A program made the translations under genes and the position numbers. From Cornus controversa (lineage: Eukaryota; Streptophyta; Magnoliopsida; Cornales; Cornaceae): DNA of 64,000 nucleotides. The stretch covers positions 54,257,146 to 54,321,145 of the forward strand of contig CM048852.1 of assembly GCA_026545225.1 (NCBI GenBank), written 5' to 3'. This document shows positions 25,106-38,248 of this stretch, one piece after another (position 1 is the first letter of the stretch; each line of letters starts with the position of its first letter). The notes below the pieces were generated by a model. It worked only from the letters and a program-made list of their open reading frames with translations, had not been told where the DNA came from and did not search any database.

Positions 25106-27611
25106 CTGATGTTTTCATCTTCTTTCAAGCAATCATTTGCAACTCCAATGGCATGGATTGATGTGTATTTTCTGCTGATAATGTCATAGTTGTTGTGCCC
25201 TTGGATTGTCTCTATTATCAAACAAATTGGATTGCTGGTACAACTTTAATTGTTGTGTGACTTCAAGGCTGGTGGTCCCTTTCAAAAACCTGCACTGAAG
25301 ATTAATGGTCTCTTCCACCATATATATTTAGCTATGACTATGAGCCATGCTAGTCAATCAATTTATCAATTCCGAAAATGGTACCAGAAGCTACTAAATC
25401 AGCAAGCATTCTATTCGAATGGTCTGGTCTCTTATATTCGCATAAATTTGCCAATTATTTAAGCTCAATCTCAACTTTTCTTGTAATGTTTTGATTGTAT
25501 GATTAGCTTAAATAAAGTTGGACAAAATGTTTTTTACTAAAACCATAAGTTTTGAGAGGCTCAACAACTATATGTGTATCAACTTGAACATTTTTGAAAG
25601 GTTAGTACCAGAAAGTCTTAAAGATTCAGACAACTCATTATTGGATTATTGAAGATTCCATGTGAAGTATCAAAAGGCAATTTACTATCAGGTTTTTCAT
25701 ATGGGTTGTTAAACCCATGATTTTCAAAGGATTCAAAACTAAGTCAGGTTGTTTTTTTTTTTTTTTTTTTTTTATGCTTTTAAAGTAAAACACATTATAC
25801 CTCAATTCAAATGGACTTAGTCTATGCGGGTTAGTCATCCTTAAGCAGGTTTAACCCAAATCATGGAATAAAATTATTCCTTGAAATCACTGGTCATCTC
25901 AGTGCCATAGTTGTGATCTTGATTTCGACAAGTTTTTAATGTCATGAAGCGTTTATAAAATATTAGAAAATGTTCACATTGGCTATTGGCTATTGCCTTC
26001 TGCCACATATATTTTGAACAAGTGAGGCAAGTTTCATATTAGTTAATGGGACTTTTAAATAAGCATTAAAAGACACCTTTATAACATGGTGAGACCCAGG
26101 CCATAGTGAGGGTTGCCATTTGAATGGCTATCATGCTTTCTCACTGCCAGGACCATGTTTGGTTCTATAGGCAATTTATTGTTTGTCTAGTATTTCAATT
26201 TTAAAAATCAAAGGAGTGAGAGAGTTTTATGAGCATACCAGATCATGCCTCCCTCATTGTCTTTTGATTGCCACAACCAACGAGCCTCGGGATTGCTTGT
26301 TGAAAGATGTCAAATAATTTCTCAATAAGGCCACAAATGTTAATGTCTTTACTGACTTATTTATTTTCAAGTTTGATCCAACATGAACTCAGTTGATCGA
26401 TCGACACAATCGACTACAAGATTCTCACCACTGATGATTGTGAGGTTTGATCACTGATTGATGGGTCTGATCTTTGCATGGCTCTATTTTTAGGCAAACA
26501 CCAATTCGGTTTTAATGCAGCTGATGATAATCTTTTTTATTTGAGCTTCAGCTAACCCATGTGCAGTCTTATGCGCGATGTTTGATCAAGTTTGGTCGAC
26601 TAAGCTCACCCGTGGCAAATTCTCCCAATTGATCAATGGCTGAACCTTCGATCGACAGTACCTGATCATATAGGGCTCCATTTGAAATTTACCGAACCAC
26701 CGATCAGCAAGGCACGATCTGACAAATTCCATATCTGATTATATGCCAAGTTTCATCCATGTTGAAGACCACGCCTCTCAGCCTTGCCTTGGAATTGGCG
26801 TTGATAGTGCTATGAGAGGTTTAATCAATAATTTTCTGATGAGTGCCAAACTTCTGACATGAGTCCGTAGGAACAGAGCATTCATCTTCAAGCACATTGC
26901 CTTATGATGAACACTTTCCGACAGGGTTAGATGGGCAGAGATTCTAATTGCGGTTATCTCGAACCTTTTTCGGTATTGCTATCAGTTTCACCATCATTGT
27001 TGTTATTCTTCTCATTCTGACTTTTCTTTCCAAGAAACACTTCAATTGTTCCCTTTATCTCAGTCAAAATCATAGTAATAATCTCTTCAGACTTTTTGTT
27101 GAGAGTGCAAGACATGAATGTTGCAACGACCCCCAATAACAGGCCATCAAGATTAGATAACCAAATATGCCTTCTGTCATAGGGTGAATCAATCTTGGAC
27201 TTCAGGCCCCTTAACGATCGAATCGGGCTTGTGAGGTAAAACTAGAGAGTTTGGGTCAAGAACAGGGCCACATTTGAAAATCTGAAGATATGGGCCAATT
27301 TGGATGAGAGAGCCTTAAGCTTGATTTTTTTAGCGTATCAAACGCCGTTTTAATGCCAGATCTTGTATCTTGTGGTTGATTCAAAAATTAAAAATCGGAA
27401 CTATCCCATCTGCTTGAGCAATAGATAAGATCAAATATTACTCTCTGTGTATGATAGTTGTCTGGTTTTTTGTGGATTCATGCAGCTTCACCGATCAATC
27501 ACTCACCGTCAATGAAGGAGACACATGATGGGGTGGTTCGGTTGGGGCCATCTCGATCGGTGGTAATGATGAATGATTTTTTTGGTTTTGGTTTTTGCAA
27601 ACTGACTGCAA
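25106..27611. other. Non-coding interior of the LARD-like element
   Basis: No domain or long reading frame on either strand. It has a poly-T run at 25750-25773. Words such as GATCAATCGATCGA recur around 26390-26720. Nothing resembles gag or pol. Confidence 0.6.
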
Positions 27612-28065
27612 GTGAATGTGAACTCCGTTCGTTCGGTTGTTAATTTATGCAGACCGACCGGCCTTGAAGAAGATGAAGATTCATTCCAGAAATGATTCAG
27701 ATTCGCAACGATGAATAGATTCATGGCGGTGATAAAGACTGATTCAACCAATCTGGTTACAGAGATTATAATCGTCGATGAAATGTTTCAATCTGTGATG
27801 GAGCTGTTGATTGGGAGCATGGATTCAGGCATCCAGTCGTGAACGTGAACTTCGTTCATTCGGTTGTTAATTTGTGCAGACCGACCGACCTTGAAGAAGA
27901 TGAAGATTCATTCCGAAAATGATTCAGATTCGCAACGATGAATAGATTTATGGAGGCGATGAAGACTGATTCAACCATTCTGGTTACAGAGATTGTAATC
28001 GTCGATGAAATGTTTCAATCTGTGATGGAGCTGTTGATTGGGAGCATGGATTCGGGCATCCAGTT
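27612..28065. repeat. 227-bp tandem duplication in the LARD interior
   Basis: Unit 1 is 27612-27838 and unit 2 is 27839-28065. They share GTTAATTTRTGCAGACCGACC, CCTTGAAGAAGATGAAGATTC and GTCGATGAAATGTTTCAATC with only about ten visible differences, so the duplication is fairly recent. Confidence 0.9.
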
Positions 28066-28723
28066 GGTGATGACAGTCTCCAACAAGAACATCTGAGCTA
28101 GAGAGTGATCGATACTACTGGATGGCAGTCGATGAATTTAACAACACTGGTTTGATCCTATCCTCGTCGGAAGAATCTTCACCGATCTGCCATCTCCGAA
28201 CATGTCTTTTTTGCCATCAATCGACACTGTATTCTCATCACCAATGAAACATAGCTTTTAACCATCATTTTCGTGTATCACGACATCTATGAATATGGCG
28301 TTCCATGCCCAAAAGGCTTTGCTTGTTGGGTTATTCATGGCGGCTTGTACATATGATTTTATATATATTCAGTGCAAATAGAAATACATATTTCAGTGCA
28401 TGTATATGTATATATATAATTGCACATATATCAATAAGACAATTCTATATTCTCTATTATCATACATCATATCATATATATACACATATATATATACTCT
28501 TTATTTAAGAGAAGAGAATGACTTAGCTTTGATTCCTTAAAAGATCTGATCTGATCGAAAGGATTGGATTCCGCGCCAATCGATCTCGAGAAATCGTCGG
28601 GAGGTTCACTTGAAACATTAGACTCCGGCAATGCTGTGTGTATTTCTCACCGGAGGGGTAAAGAAATTGTTAATGGAGCGATTGACTCACTGAGTCGGAA
28701 ACTATTGACCTCATATACAGTTC

Positions 28724-28738
28724 CCATAGACGGCGCCA
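28724..28738 (-). other. Primer-binding site of the LARD-like element
   Basis: On the minus strand TGGCGCCG followed by TCTATGGG begins three bases after the LTR end. TGGCGCC is the invariant core of tRNA primer sites used by many plant gypsy elements. Confidence 0.75.
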
Positions 28739-28741
28739 AAG

Positions 28742-29290
28742 TGTAGGTGCATAAAATCACCCAACATAAAATCAAGCAATTAATAAGCAACTAACACTTA
28801 ATAATTGTAGAAATTAAAGCAGACAAACAGGATTTACATAGTTCGACACAATTTGGCCTACGTCCATGGATCAAAAAGACTATATTTTCTATTTCATGAG
28901 ATATTACAAGGATTGCATTCATGATCTCACTCGCCTAGCTCTGGCCGGATCTCCATGGTGTGGGATTTTCTATACATATTTATACAAGGAGTGTTTTCCA
29001 TTCTAGTGTTGATTTGATGCCGATTACTCCGTGATTCTTCCTTGATTTGGGCTGATTTATATCAATCTCTTTTGTCAAGGAAAGAATCTGATATTTCATA
29101 ATTTGAACCTGATTTGATGATCTCTCTTTGACCGGTTGAATATAGCTGCCACATGTGATGTCCACGTTAGCACAATTACTTTCCACATATCTTTTTCAGT
29201 GCTGACCCAAATCATGTCATGTGTACCATGTTGACTATTCTCATGTTTAGGTGTCTTCTTCCTGTTGGTGGAAATTTTCCCGCTCCCACA
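28742..29290 (-). repeat. 5' LTR of the LARD-like element
   Basis: 549 bp partner of 22450-22997. The primer-binding site adjoins its low-coordinate end, so it is the 5' LTR on the minus strand. Confidence 0.9.
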
Positions 29291-30095
29291 TACACCTTAT
29301 GCCTCTTTTCTCACATTTATCAAATATAGAGCGGGTTTCACCTGATATCAACCATCCAGTACCTAAATAAAAAATAATTAAAAAATAAAAATATATGTGA
29401 AAGTAAAGACGAGTTCATATGTTTTTGCATAATTAAAGATCGATCCATACATATTATGTCCTACTTAATGGTGTCCATCTATCATAAAAATAGGAAGCAT
29501 TAGTTATTATTTTATAAATAAAGACCAATATTAAAACGCATGCAAGGTTTTGGTACATAAATTGTGCCACTTGTGTAGGCAAGAGAGAAAGGAAATGAAA
29601 CAAAACGAAGGATGATATTAGTTTTTAAAAAAAATTAACGAAAGAGAAAAAGTGTTGGTGCTGTTGGATCTCTTCTCAATAAGTGAGAGGAAAACAAAAT
29701 ATTATATGATAATATTAACTTGTTAACGTGTTTATAAAAATAATAATAATAATTATTATTGTTTGTATTTTGTAAATGACCTTAACATCAACTATCTTAT
29801 TCTAAAAAATAAGGATTAAATAGGGCATCATCAAAACGGCAGCGTCCCAAAGTTTTTTTTTTTTTTTTCTTTCCAGCTGCCTACGACGCCGTACTGCCCT
29901 CCCGTTGTCTCCTCCGATTTGAATTCACAGTTTTGCGCTTTTAGTCCCTTCGCAGTCGACAGAAGCACTGATCCTCATCGAAAGAGAGAGAGAGAGAGAG
30001 AGCCATAGCGAAGCAGAAATAACTGAAGCTGATATTATCACTCATAAAAACCTACATTCTCTCTCATACTCAGATCTCTATCCCAGCCGGAGACA
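29291..30095. other. Upstream region of the 307-aa gene
   Basis: AT-rich to about 29850, then GC-richer leader-like sequence with a (GA)n run at 29982-30002 and pyrimidine-rich CTCTCTC words just before the ATG at 30096. I see no unambiguous TATA box; the leader probably starts near 29900. Confidence 0.5.
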
Positions 30096-33079
30096 ATGAT
30101 GTCACAAATTCACTACCCAGTCGACGACAAGGACCTCGACGACGCCGCACTTTGGGCCGTCATCGACTCCGCCGCCGCAGCCTCTCTCTCCTCCACCTCC
30201 AAATCTCGCAAACCCCTCGCACTCAAATACACAAGCCCAGTCTCCAACCCCAACCCCTCACCGCCTACCAAGTTCCCCAAAAACCCTAGGCACCACCAAC
30301 ACCACTACTCGGCCGACAACAGTATCAGAGTTTCCATGGAAGGCGAGGTTTTACACGAGCCTATGGCTCACCACCACCGGCCGCAAAAGATGGCCAGATC
30401 TTGTGTTTCGGAGCTGAGCGAGACGAGTCCTCTGGCTGTCGTCAGGCACGTGCCGCGCACGCCTACTACGCCGTTGTTTTCGTCTCCGGACAGTAGGAGA
30501 TTTTCGTCACCGGACGTTGGGAGATTTGCTGTGAAGGAGTATAGTCCTAGTTTTGAGGGTTCGCCAATCAATTGCAGGCAGAGTGATCAGAAAGAGAGCA
30601 TGACTCATAGCTTGGCTGGTCAATTTCCTTCGGTTTCTTTGTTCAAAGAGTACCAGAATGCAGCTATGGCGGTAATTGTTTTCTTCAATTTAATTTCAAT
30701 TTGTTTTTCCATTTGTATGAGTCAATAGTGAATACTCCATCTGAATAATATACATGTCCTACACAAATTAAACAAAACAACTCTATATATCATTGACAAT
30801 TTTAATACATAACCTAGCAATTGTTGAATCTATAAGGCTTCTGATAGATCATGTTCTTGTTGTTGCCCCTCTGCATGATTTAAATTTGCTAACATTTGGG
30901 ACTTGGTCGTTATGCGAATTAACCTTCTAAGTATGGAAATTTGATCATAATAACCCAAAATATTACTGAAAATTCATACATAACTCGGCAATGTTGAAAG
31001 TAGAACATGATTTCGATTTGCTAGCATTGCTGATTTAGTGGTTATGTGAATTCAACTTATAAATTATAATGTTCTCTTGTTGGTGCTACTCTATATGTCA
31101 ATTTGCTAGATAAACAAGAACTTCTTACTGTTCATGGCACTTGAAATTTCTTCTAGTTTGGTTTAAAATTGGTTGGACAACGTACAAAAATGACAGTGGT
31201 CACTTTGTATATCACTGTACTTGAAATACAGGGTGTGATCTTTGAGGTTGCCTTTAACAAACACCTTTCACTCGTCTGAGCTTTAAACCTTCGATTGTAG
31301 AAAGCTTTCTTTCCACATCCCTCTTGATTTCCTTCCAGTATATACTTCACCATCTATCCTATATTAGTGACTGTTATTTCTCATATTTACATAATGCAAT
31401 ATAATAATGTTCTTTCTTGTTTAGCCAATATTTGCAGTTCATTGCAAGTTGCTTTATCAGTTAGGATATAAATAATACTTAAAGTTGATAAGTGGAGTTG
31501 TGAAGGAAAATCAATCAAAGAGATTCCAGTACACAGAATATGTCACAGTTAATTATAAATTGCAATACGTTGTCGTACATCACATTATGCTCTCTCAGTC
31601 TCTCTCAAGAAGTAAAATAACATTTTTTTTAAAAAAAAAAATTCTGAATCCTAGATACCATGAATGAGTTTTTTACTCAGATGGCTATGTGAGCTCTTAA
31701 TGCCTTACAAGCAGGAACAACTGGTTGATAACTAGTTTTAAGTGACAACTTTACAGTTTCTGTGTTGACTTATTTTTTGCTGTTGTTGTGTTTATGAGGT
31801 TATCATGCACGTGTAAATGCCATTCTTATTTCCACTCTCAGTTAATTATCTTTACTCTTAGTTAAGTTTATTTTTGTTGTTCTAACTTTTTGTTCAGTCC
31901 GCTTTTCATTATTTTCAATTTATTAACTATTGAGCTTTAGACACTGATCACTGTCATGAGTTTGTTAGTAACTTAGTCTCATAATTTATTCATATTGATG
32001 CTTGGAGGGGCAATAGTTAATATAGGGCCTAGATATGATAGATAAGTAAATTCATTATGTGTGCCTGTTCTAAGCTTCTATGAATACATCTAGCCTCTTT
32101 TGGAATTCAGATAGTATTGATAGTCATTTGTTCCCCAAGCAACCGATGTATATGCACAAATGCAACTACAAGCAATGACTAAACCCTTATGCACACATAC
32201 TTGTGCAAACTTAGTTATGCTATCTCATTTTAATTCACAGATTCTGGAGAAGACCGACTACACTTTGATTTCTGGAAGCCCTTATATTAAAAAGTCAGGT
32301 AAATTCTAATTTGTGTTCCTTTTTTTTTTTTTTCCAACATAATTGATAGTTGGAGTGCATATGTTCTCTACAGGTTGGAGGAAGATATCATTTTACTTCA
32401 ATCTCTCTTATGAAATTAAAGATAAGACCATTGAATTTGATGAGAATCGTAATGTTCAGCGTGCAGAATTTGTGGTGCGGGCACACATGCAGTACGTTTG
32501 TAGGCCTTTTTGATTAGTTCACAAATAGCAACTTATTTTCTTCTCAGTGTTTTTGTTATTTTTGTATAATCAGTAGTCAATTTTTTCCTTCTTGTTCCTA
32601 GAGGTGGTAGGTTTTCAGATGGATGGGGCTCATGTGAACGACGTGAAAAGAGATTTTTGAAACCAAATCATGATATTCCCAGCACAGCAGAAACCAGGGC
32701 CAAAAATAAAGCATGCCAGGTCTGTGTTTCCTTTTTCCCAGCTGATTCATTCCAAAATCTGCAACTGATGACTTCAATTCATTCCAAACCTTTTGCTATT
32801 ATGATACAAACCTTGTGCTCTTATGATAATCAACATTGGCAGACATGTTGCTTGTGCTCAATTCCACCTTTTTTTTTTTTTTTTTACCATTACTGTGCTG
32901 CAGGCTGCTGAAAGTGCCATATTCAGCATAATTATATTATTAGCTGATAATTGTTGTGTTCTATGTAGCATATATAGATATATTTGTTATGCTTAATAAG
33001 CACATCTATATCTAAACGTTTGCAGGACCTGCTAGGAATTGGAGAGTATCGACCCGGAGCAAGCCATGCTCAGAGATAG
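30096..33079 (+). CDS. Plant protein of unknown function (307 aa, five exons)
   Basis: Exons 30096-30671, 32241-32298, 32374-32491, 32602-32719 and 33026-33079 join with GT-AG borders into 924 nt: 307 codons and TAG. The first intron is long (~1.57 kb). The N-terminal ~190 residues are low complexity (Ser/Pro/His-rich, with SSPDSRRFSSPDVGRF) and start MMSQIHYPVDDKDLDDAALW. The C-terminal ~115 residues look ordered and conserved: GWRKISFYFNLSYEIKDK, RAEFVVRAHMQ, GGRFSDGWGSCERREKRF and PSTAETRAKNKACQDLLGIG. Exon joining in a single frame across five exons strongly supports a real gene. I do not recognise a named domain, signal peptide or membrane segment; the disordered N-terminus and basic C-terminus would fit a nuclear protein, but this is a guess. 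Confidence 0.85.
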
Positions 33080-35180
33080 ATATAATCAATTCATATTTTT
33101 CTTGTACTCAATTACAGATCCGGTTCAAGAACTAGGATAAACTATCATATTGTGTACTGTACTAATGAAAAATTGGTTAGTGTCAAACACAGTTCCTAGT
33201 TCCTACCTTAAGGTTCGGATCTTAATGAGAAAGGAAAGACAATTAATGGAGACAAGGTTAGTGTCCCTTCTGTTGTAAACTTGTTGCAAGTGATAAATGG
33301 GAAGTAAACTAACTGCTGCGTCAATCAGTGTTCTCAATGATTTGATGCGTTCATTGAACAGTTAAGACCAAGAATAGGCTTGTGTTTATTAAACAAATTG
33401 ATCTCGAACATAAACTGATAAGAGCACTTTTATCAACTGAGCTTAGCTTGAATAATGATAGCCTTAGCTTAAGCTTGAATAAAGTTAGGATCGACTTATT
33501 TTGATATGTGAAGGCATGTTTTGTAGTTTTTTTTTTTTAAAATTTTATAACTATGAAAAGTAATTAAATATAATAAAAAGCATTTAAAATAATATGTTTC
33601 ACAATAAGTTATCTAGTCAACCCTCACTAGTTAGTTGGATTAGCACAAGACCTGTAGGGTCTTGCACTCAGTTCTTAGGAGCTGATACTCATTTATTTGG
33701 AGGTAATTTAAAAGAAAGTCTAGCTCTCGAAAGAATTAGGAATATCTTTTGTTACAAAAAAAAAAAAGTAAAAAATATTAAATAAAGGTTGAGCCCAGTC
33801 AAATTGCGAACATATCAATTGAATCCTTGTTGAGTTTTTCGAGTAGAACTCCACTTGATTTGGTTCAATTTCAGCTACAAAACAATGGTATACTTCTTTT
33901 TATAGTAATGAGTTTGCCATTTATTTAAACAAAAACAACTACAGTACTCCATTTTTACAAGATTAAAATACTGAAATGGACCCATTAACACCTGTATGTA
34001 TCGGATCATCAGTCTGTGCTGTGCTGGTATTGTCTGGATGCTGACGCAAGTGAAACTTAGAACTGATAAAGATAAAGAGGTCCAGTCCATAGAAAGAACA
34101 AAAGTGTTGATAAACACGAGAGCACGACCCTTCCTTTTCCGTCCTTGTAGCTGGATTCCTTTTCCCTTCCCTCCCCTCATCATCAATATTCATGTGAGGG
34201 CTAAACAGTAAACACCCACTACCTTCTCTTCAAATGGCTCTAAAGAGTCCTCAATTTTCTAAGAAACCAAATAGTTTCAAAGACCTACTCATTTGAGTAA
34301 TAAAGAAAAAAAGGATCATTGGTTCAAGTACTAGATAGAATTTCCTTCATTAGTGGTTTGGGGGTGGAGTGGTCGCTAACTTGAGTGAGCCTTGAAAATT
34401 GGCCTTGTGGGCCTTCCATGAACAGCCTACCAAATGGCAATTGTGTGTCAATGTGTTAAGAGATCTTTTGAGTTTTGATTATCCCATTTTCTCATATTGA
34501 ATTTACAACTAGAGGAATGAATGCTAGTGAAATATTTGTATCACAATTGTCCCTCATTTTTGCTGTTTAATCTATTGAAAATGCATGACAATTGTCCGGC
34601 TTGTTTGGATGATGAGATTTGGATTTTAAAGAGAGACAGGTGTGATTTTGTTTAATAAATAAAAATTAAGAATAAAATAGCCTACGTTATAATAAAATAA
34701 AATAAAACAAAATTGGGAAGGCAATTTTGAAGTTTATGTGGGGTTGTTTTGGTCTTACAGCAAAAAAGTAGTGTTCCCACCCTCTGTCCTGCGCTGTGCT
34801 TCTCCTTTTATCTCTCGACTGATGTACTAAATTGTTCCATTTCCACCCAGTAATCTGTCAACCACTTAATACATACTGTAGAAGAAGAATGGTAACTCTC
34901 TCTCTTTCTCCCTCTAGTCTCTACACATACACACACGCGTATATATCGAATGACAATATTGCTGGCATGTGAAACAAGTCCTTCCTTTTGCAACTTCCTT
35001 TCTTAATTATTCACACACGCACACACACATACATATATAACATTACTGTCCTTTGAATTACTTTGTTGCTTTAGAAAGAAAATGCAACGGTGGAAATGTG
35101 ACATTTGATTTCTTTTCCTGAAGTGACCTTCCCGGAATCCTCCAAAAACCCCCCCAAGTACTTGGGTGAAACATACACAT
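33080..35180. other. Intergenic stretch between two plus-strand genes
   Basis: The first ~150 bp are probably the 3' UTR of the 307-aa gene. The remainder has no recognisable gene. From about 34740 the DNA becomes a leader-like region for the next gene, with CA/TA microsatellites (34924-34942, 35013-35037) and CT-rich words. Confidence 0.5.
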
Positions 35181-37213
35181 ATGGCTCAACAGGTACTTGT
35201 TTGCGCCCTCGCTCTCTCTCTCTCTCTCTGTTTCTTGGGTGGTCCTTTGATTTTTCCTCTGGAAAGCTTCTCTCTCTACTCTGAGCTGATTTTGTGTCTT
35301 GGGTCTCTCTCTGAAATAACGTATGTGGGTATTATTTGACTACAAGGGTTGAATAATTTTTGTTTGGCAGGAAGATGGATGGCCTCTTGGTCTACAACCA
35401 CTCAATGTGAGAGTTGGGTTGGTGAGAAATCGTGATCTCAATGGATCAGTTTCCTTCGGCACTTTGCTCACTGGTTCACCAAGCTCCTCCACTGATTCCT
35501 CTTCCGATCTTGATACTCAGGTCAGTGTACGTGTACGTATATATATGTATCTACTTGTATATGACTATATCTATGTATATATATATATTTATCTACTTGT
35601 ATATGACTATATCTATGTAAGTCCGCATAATAATAATAATAAAAACATTATGCTACTTTAGCTTTTAGTTACTCCTTTTCTTTTTTCTTTTTTGGTCATA
35701 CACCATGCCTTTTCTTTGTTGAGTCTATTTAGGTTCTGAAGGACAGATTTTTCCTCTTTTATTTAATTAAATTGTGGGTAAAACAGATTTTTGATGGACA
35801 TCATAAGAATACAAGTATACAAAGGTGTGTTAGTATGTATATACTCCTTATATATGTGTGTGTTAAATGCATCTATGTTTTTTTACTGTGGAAATGTCAA
35901 GAATTACTGTGATTATGACCCATCAAGTTATTCTGGTTTCTAACTACAATTTCAATGGCTACCGTGGTCCTTTTTTTTTTTCTGTATTTTGGGTGATCGA
36001 TGATTACATTAAAAATCGAGCTAACATGGCACCATTTCTGTACAAGTCCACATCTACTTTCTGTACATGCAGTGTTTTTGTTATTTTTATTTGTTGAGTT
36101 CGTAATAGGTCATGTTTATTAAAAGTTGGAACCACTTTACTCTTTTCACGTGATTCTGTGTGATGGTGTTTCATTCTATACGCTTTACTTTGTATATGTG
36201 TGTATATGTATACTATTAAGCATGAAGAATGTAAGCTCTAATATGTTCACTTCTATGGAGTCATGGGCACAGTAAAATTATTCTTTCAAGAATATAGGTG
36301 ATATGATGCTTCTTATATTTTACATAGAATCATTAAGGAGATGGCTACATATAGTTTCTTATCACAAATAGTCCTAAAATTGCCATGTAGAAATTAATGA
36401 TGTAAACAGTTCCATATATATATATATATATATAATACACGTTAATCACCTGTAGACTTATAGTGGCGTAAATGAGAAAATATAGTGCAAATAAGAATAA
36501 TGTAGCAAATGAGATTTAAGAGATGAGAGCAATTCAGATGCCTTTTAAGGAGCATATACAGAATATATAGCTGAAGTTCTATAATGCGTTTGAATCAATG
36601 TACATAGAATTACAAGCTTGATCATATAAATTAGATTAAACAATGTCATATACAAGCTAATTACGTAGACTCAACCAGTCCACCCCAATCCTAGCATTCT
36701 GGATTAACACCTTCATGTGATGTGTTCCAGTCCACCGGTTCTTTCTTCCGTGACAAGAGCATCACTCTCGGGAACCTCATGGGTGTTTCCAACATTTTAG
36801 AACTGTCACGAAGATCAACAAGAGGAAGAACAGGTGAGACGTTGAGGGACAAAAAGAGTTACAAATCCAGAACTTGGTTATTCTCAATATGCTCAAAGTT
36901 GAGTACTGATGCTGTGAGCATGAACAATGGCACTCCTCCCTCTTTAGGCCACTTTCTTGAAGCAGAAAGGAGAGCTGCCAGCATTTACCGGAGGACTCTG
37001 AGCCCAGCCCCCGATGATTTCTCTCTCAACCTGCCGGTTTCTGACCCAAACTCGCTATTCATCAGCGGTCGTGTCGCTCCTCCTCCTCCTCAGTCAAGTT
37101 CTTGGTTGGCTTCAGATGGTGAAAGAAGAAACAATAGATGCTTATTTGAGCATGGTCATGGGTATGGAGCTCCACTAGCCTTATCATGTTTATGTGCACA
37201 ACTTAATGATTGA
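35181..37213 (+). CDS. Plant-specific protein of unknown function (214 aa, three exons)
   Basis: Exons 35181-35192 (only four codons, MAQQ), 35371-35520 and 36731-37213 join in phase 0 at GT-AG borders to 645 nt: 214 codons and TGA. The sequence reads EDGWPLGLQPLNVRVGLVRN, then GSVSFGTLLTGSPSSSTDSS, FFRDKSITLGNLMGVSNILE, RRSTRGRT, and a Pro-rich stretch RVAPPPPQSSSW near the C-terminus. It recalls a small family of plant proteins annotated as unknown or transmembrane (At3g17950-type), but I recall this only loosely. No strong membrane segment is visible. The tiny first coding exon and the (CT)n tract in intron 1 (35208-35230) are notable. Ser-rich acidic STDSSSDLDT could be phosphorylated. 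Confidence 0.8.
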
Positions 37214-37257
37214 TCACTAAACTTAATGAATGATCATTTCTCAGATAACTCTTTCTA

Positions 37258-37258
<1 letters not shown>

Positions 37259-37288
<30 letters not shown>
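37259..37288. repeat. (TC)n microsatellite in the 3' UTR
   Basis: About 14 TC dinucleotides start 46 bases after the stop codon of the 214-aa gene. Confidence 0.9.
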
Positions 37289-38248
37289 ATGGGAATTTGG
37301 TACTGTGTTCTTGAAATGAATTAAAATTGCATTGTTACCAGTGTAATACATTTCTGTATTGGTTGTTTATTTGATTCATTTGGGGGTAGTTTTTGAGGTA
37401 AGTCTGCCATGAAACAACTGCATTTTTCTTTGTTATGATTAAACTAATCTTTCCAATGTCAAATACAATATTGATAGCCCCTTAATTAAGATTGTGTCTT
37501 CCAAAAGATTCTTGTGTTTTAACCTTTTATCACTTTTGTGTGTATGTGTGTGTGTCTAGCAGCTCTAGCTAGTATTAACTATAAGATATACAATTGTTAG
37601 TTTCACTTTTGTGGTGAAGTGGTTATCTAATTCATCAAATATTAAATACTGGATGTGTTCATGTGATACATTTTGGTGAGATTGAATGTCAATATGTTTT
37701 AGTTTTATCCTAACCATGTACACAGTGTTATTATTGATCTTATTAATATGTATGTCTGGATATGATTGTACTTTCACTTTTCACTCTTGCATTCTATGAT
37801 TTTTTTTTTAATTAAAAAAGTTACATAATAATTGTGAAATGTAAAATTACTTTTAAAGAGAAATTATGACATTTTATTTTATTTTGTAAAAAATAAATGA
37901 CTGCAAGTATTGCGAGCTTTCCAAATATACCAACAAATGTTAGCATTCAACCCCCAATGAATCAGAAGCAAACAAGCCTCAAAAAACAGATACTTGAATA
38001 CAAATGTGAATCTAAATCTAAAAAATAGAAATATTAAAATGTACAAATTATATAATCAATTCCACAAGAAATATTAAAAGTACTTGAATACAAAATTTTA
38101 ATATTTTGTATCAAGAGGCAAGAAGAATGATTTTTATATAAAATTTTTAGGATGATTTTATATTAATAAATTAGTGTTTTCGTCTTAGGTCTTCCTGACT
38201 GCCACCTTCCCATGCAAGCATTTTCAGACGAAATTTTGATATTTTGTT
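37289..38248. other. Intergenic AT-rich stretch
   Basis: Includes the probable remainder of the 3' UTR of the 214-aa gene and a TG-rich run (37540-37556). No other feature is supported. Confidence 0.5.

Larger units (their letters stand above)
22450..29290 (-). mobile_element. LARD-like non-autonomous LTR retrotransposon (6.84 kb), complete
   Basis: Two LTRs in direct orientation, 22450-22997 (548 bp) and 28742-29290 (549 bp), differ at about 18 positions by eye (~96-97% identical). Each runs from TGT to ACA. The minus strand is the sense strand: after the LTR at 28742 comes C-TT-TGGCGCCG(TCTATGGG), a gypsy-type primer-binding site (about 28724-28738), and before the other LTR is a polypurine tract AAGGGAATTGGGGGCTAG (22998-23015). 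Flanking pentamers TACAT and TACAC agree at four of five positions. The 5.7 kb interior has no gag, protease, reverse transcriptase or integrase reading frame, so it must have relied on enzymes of another element. Ty3-gypsy affiliation is inferred from the primer site. Confidence 0.85.

Noticed and set aside
33875..34186. Open frame of 103 codons on the minus strand
   Set aside because: Biased composition, no domain, no splice context and no support from neighbouring sequence; it is probably chance.
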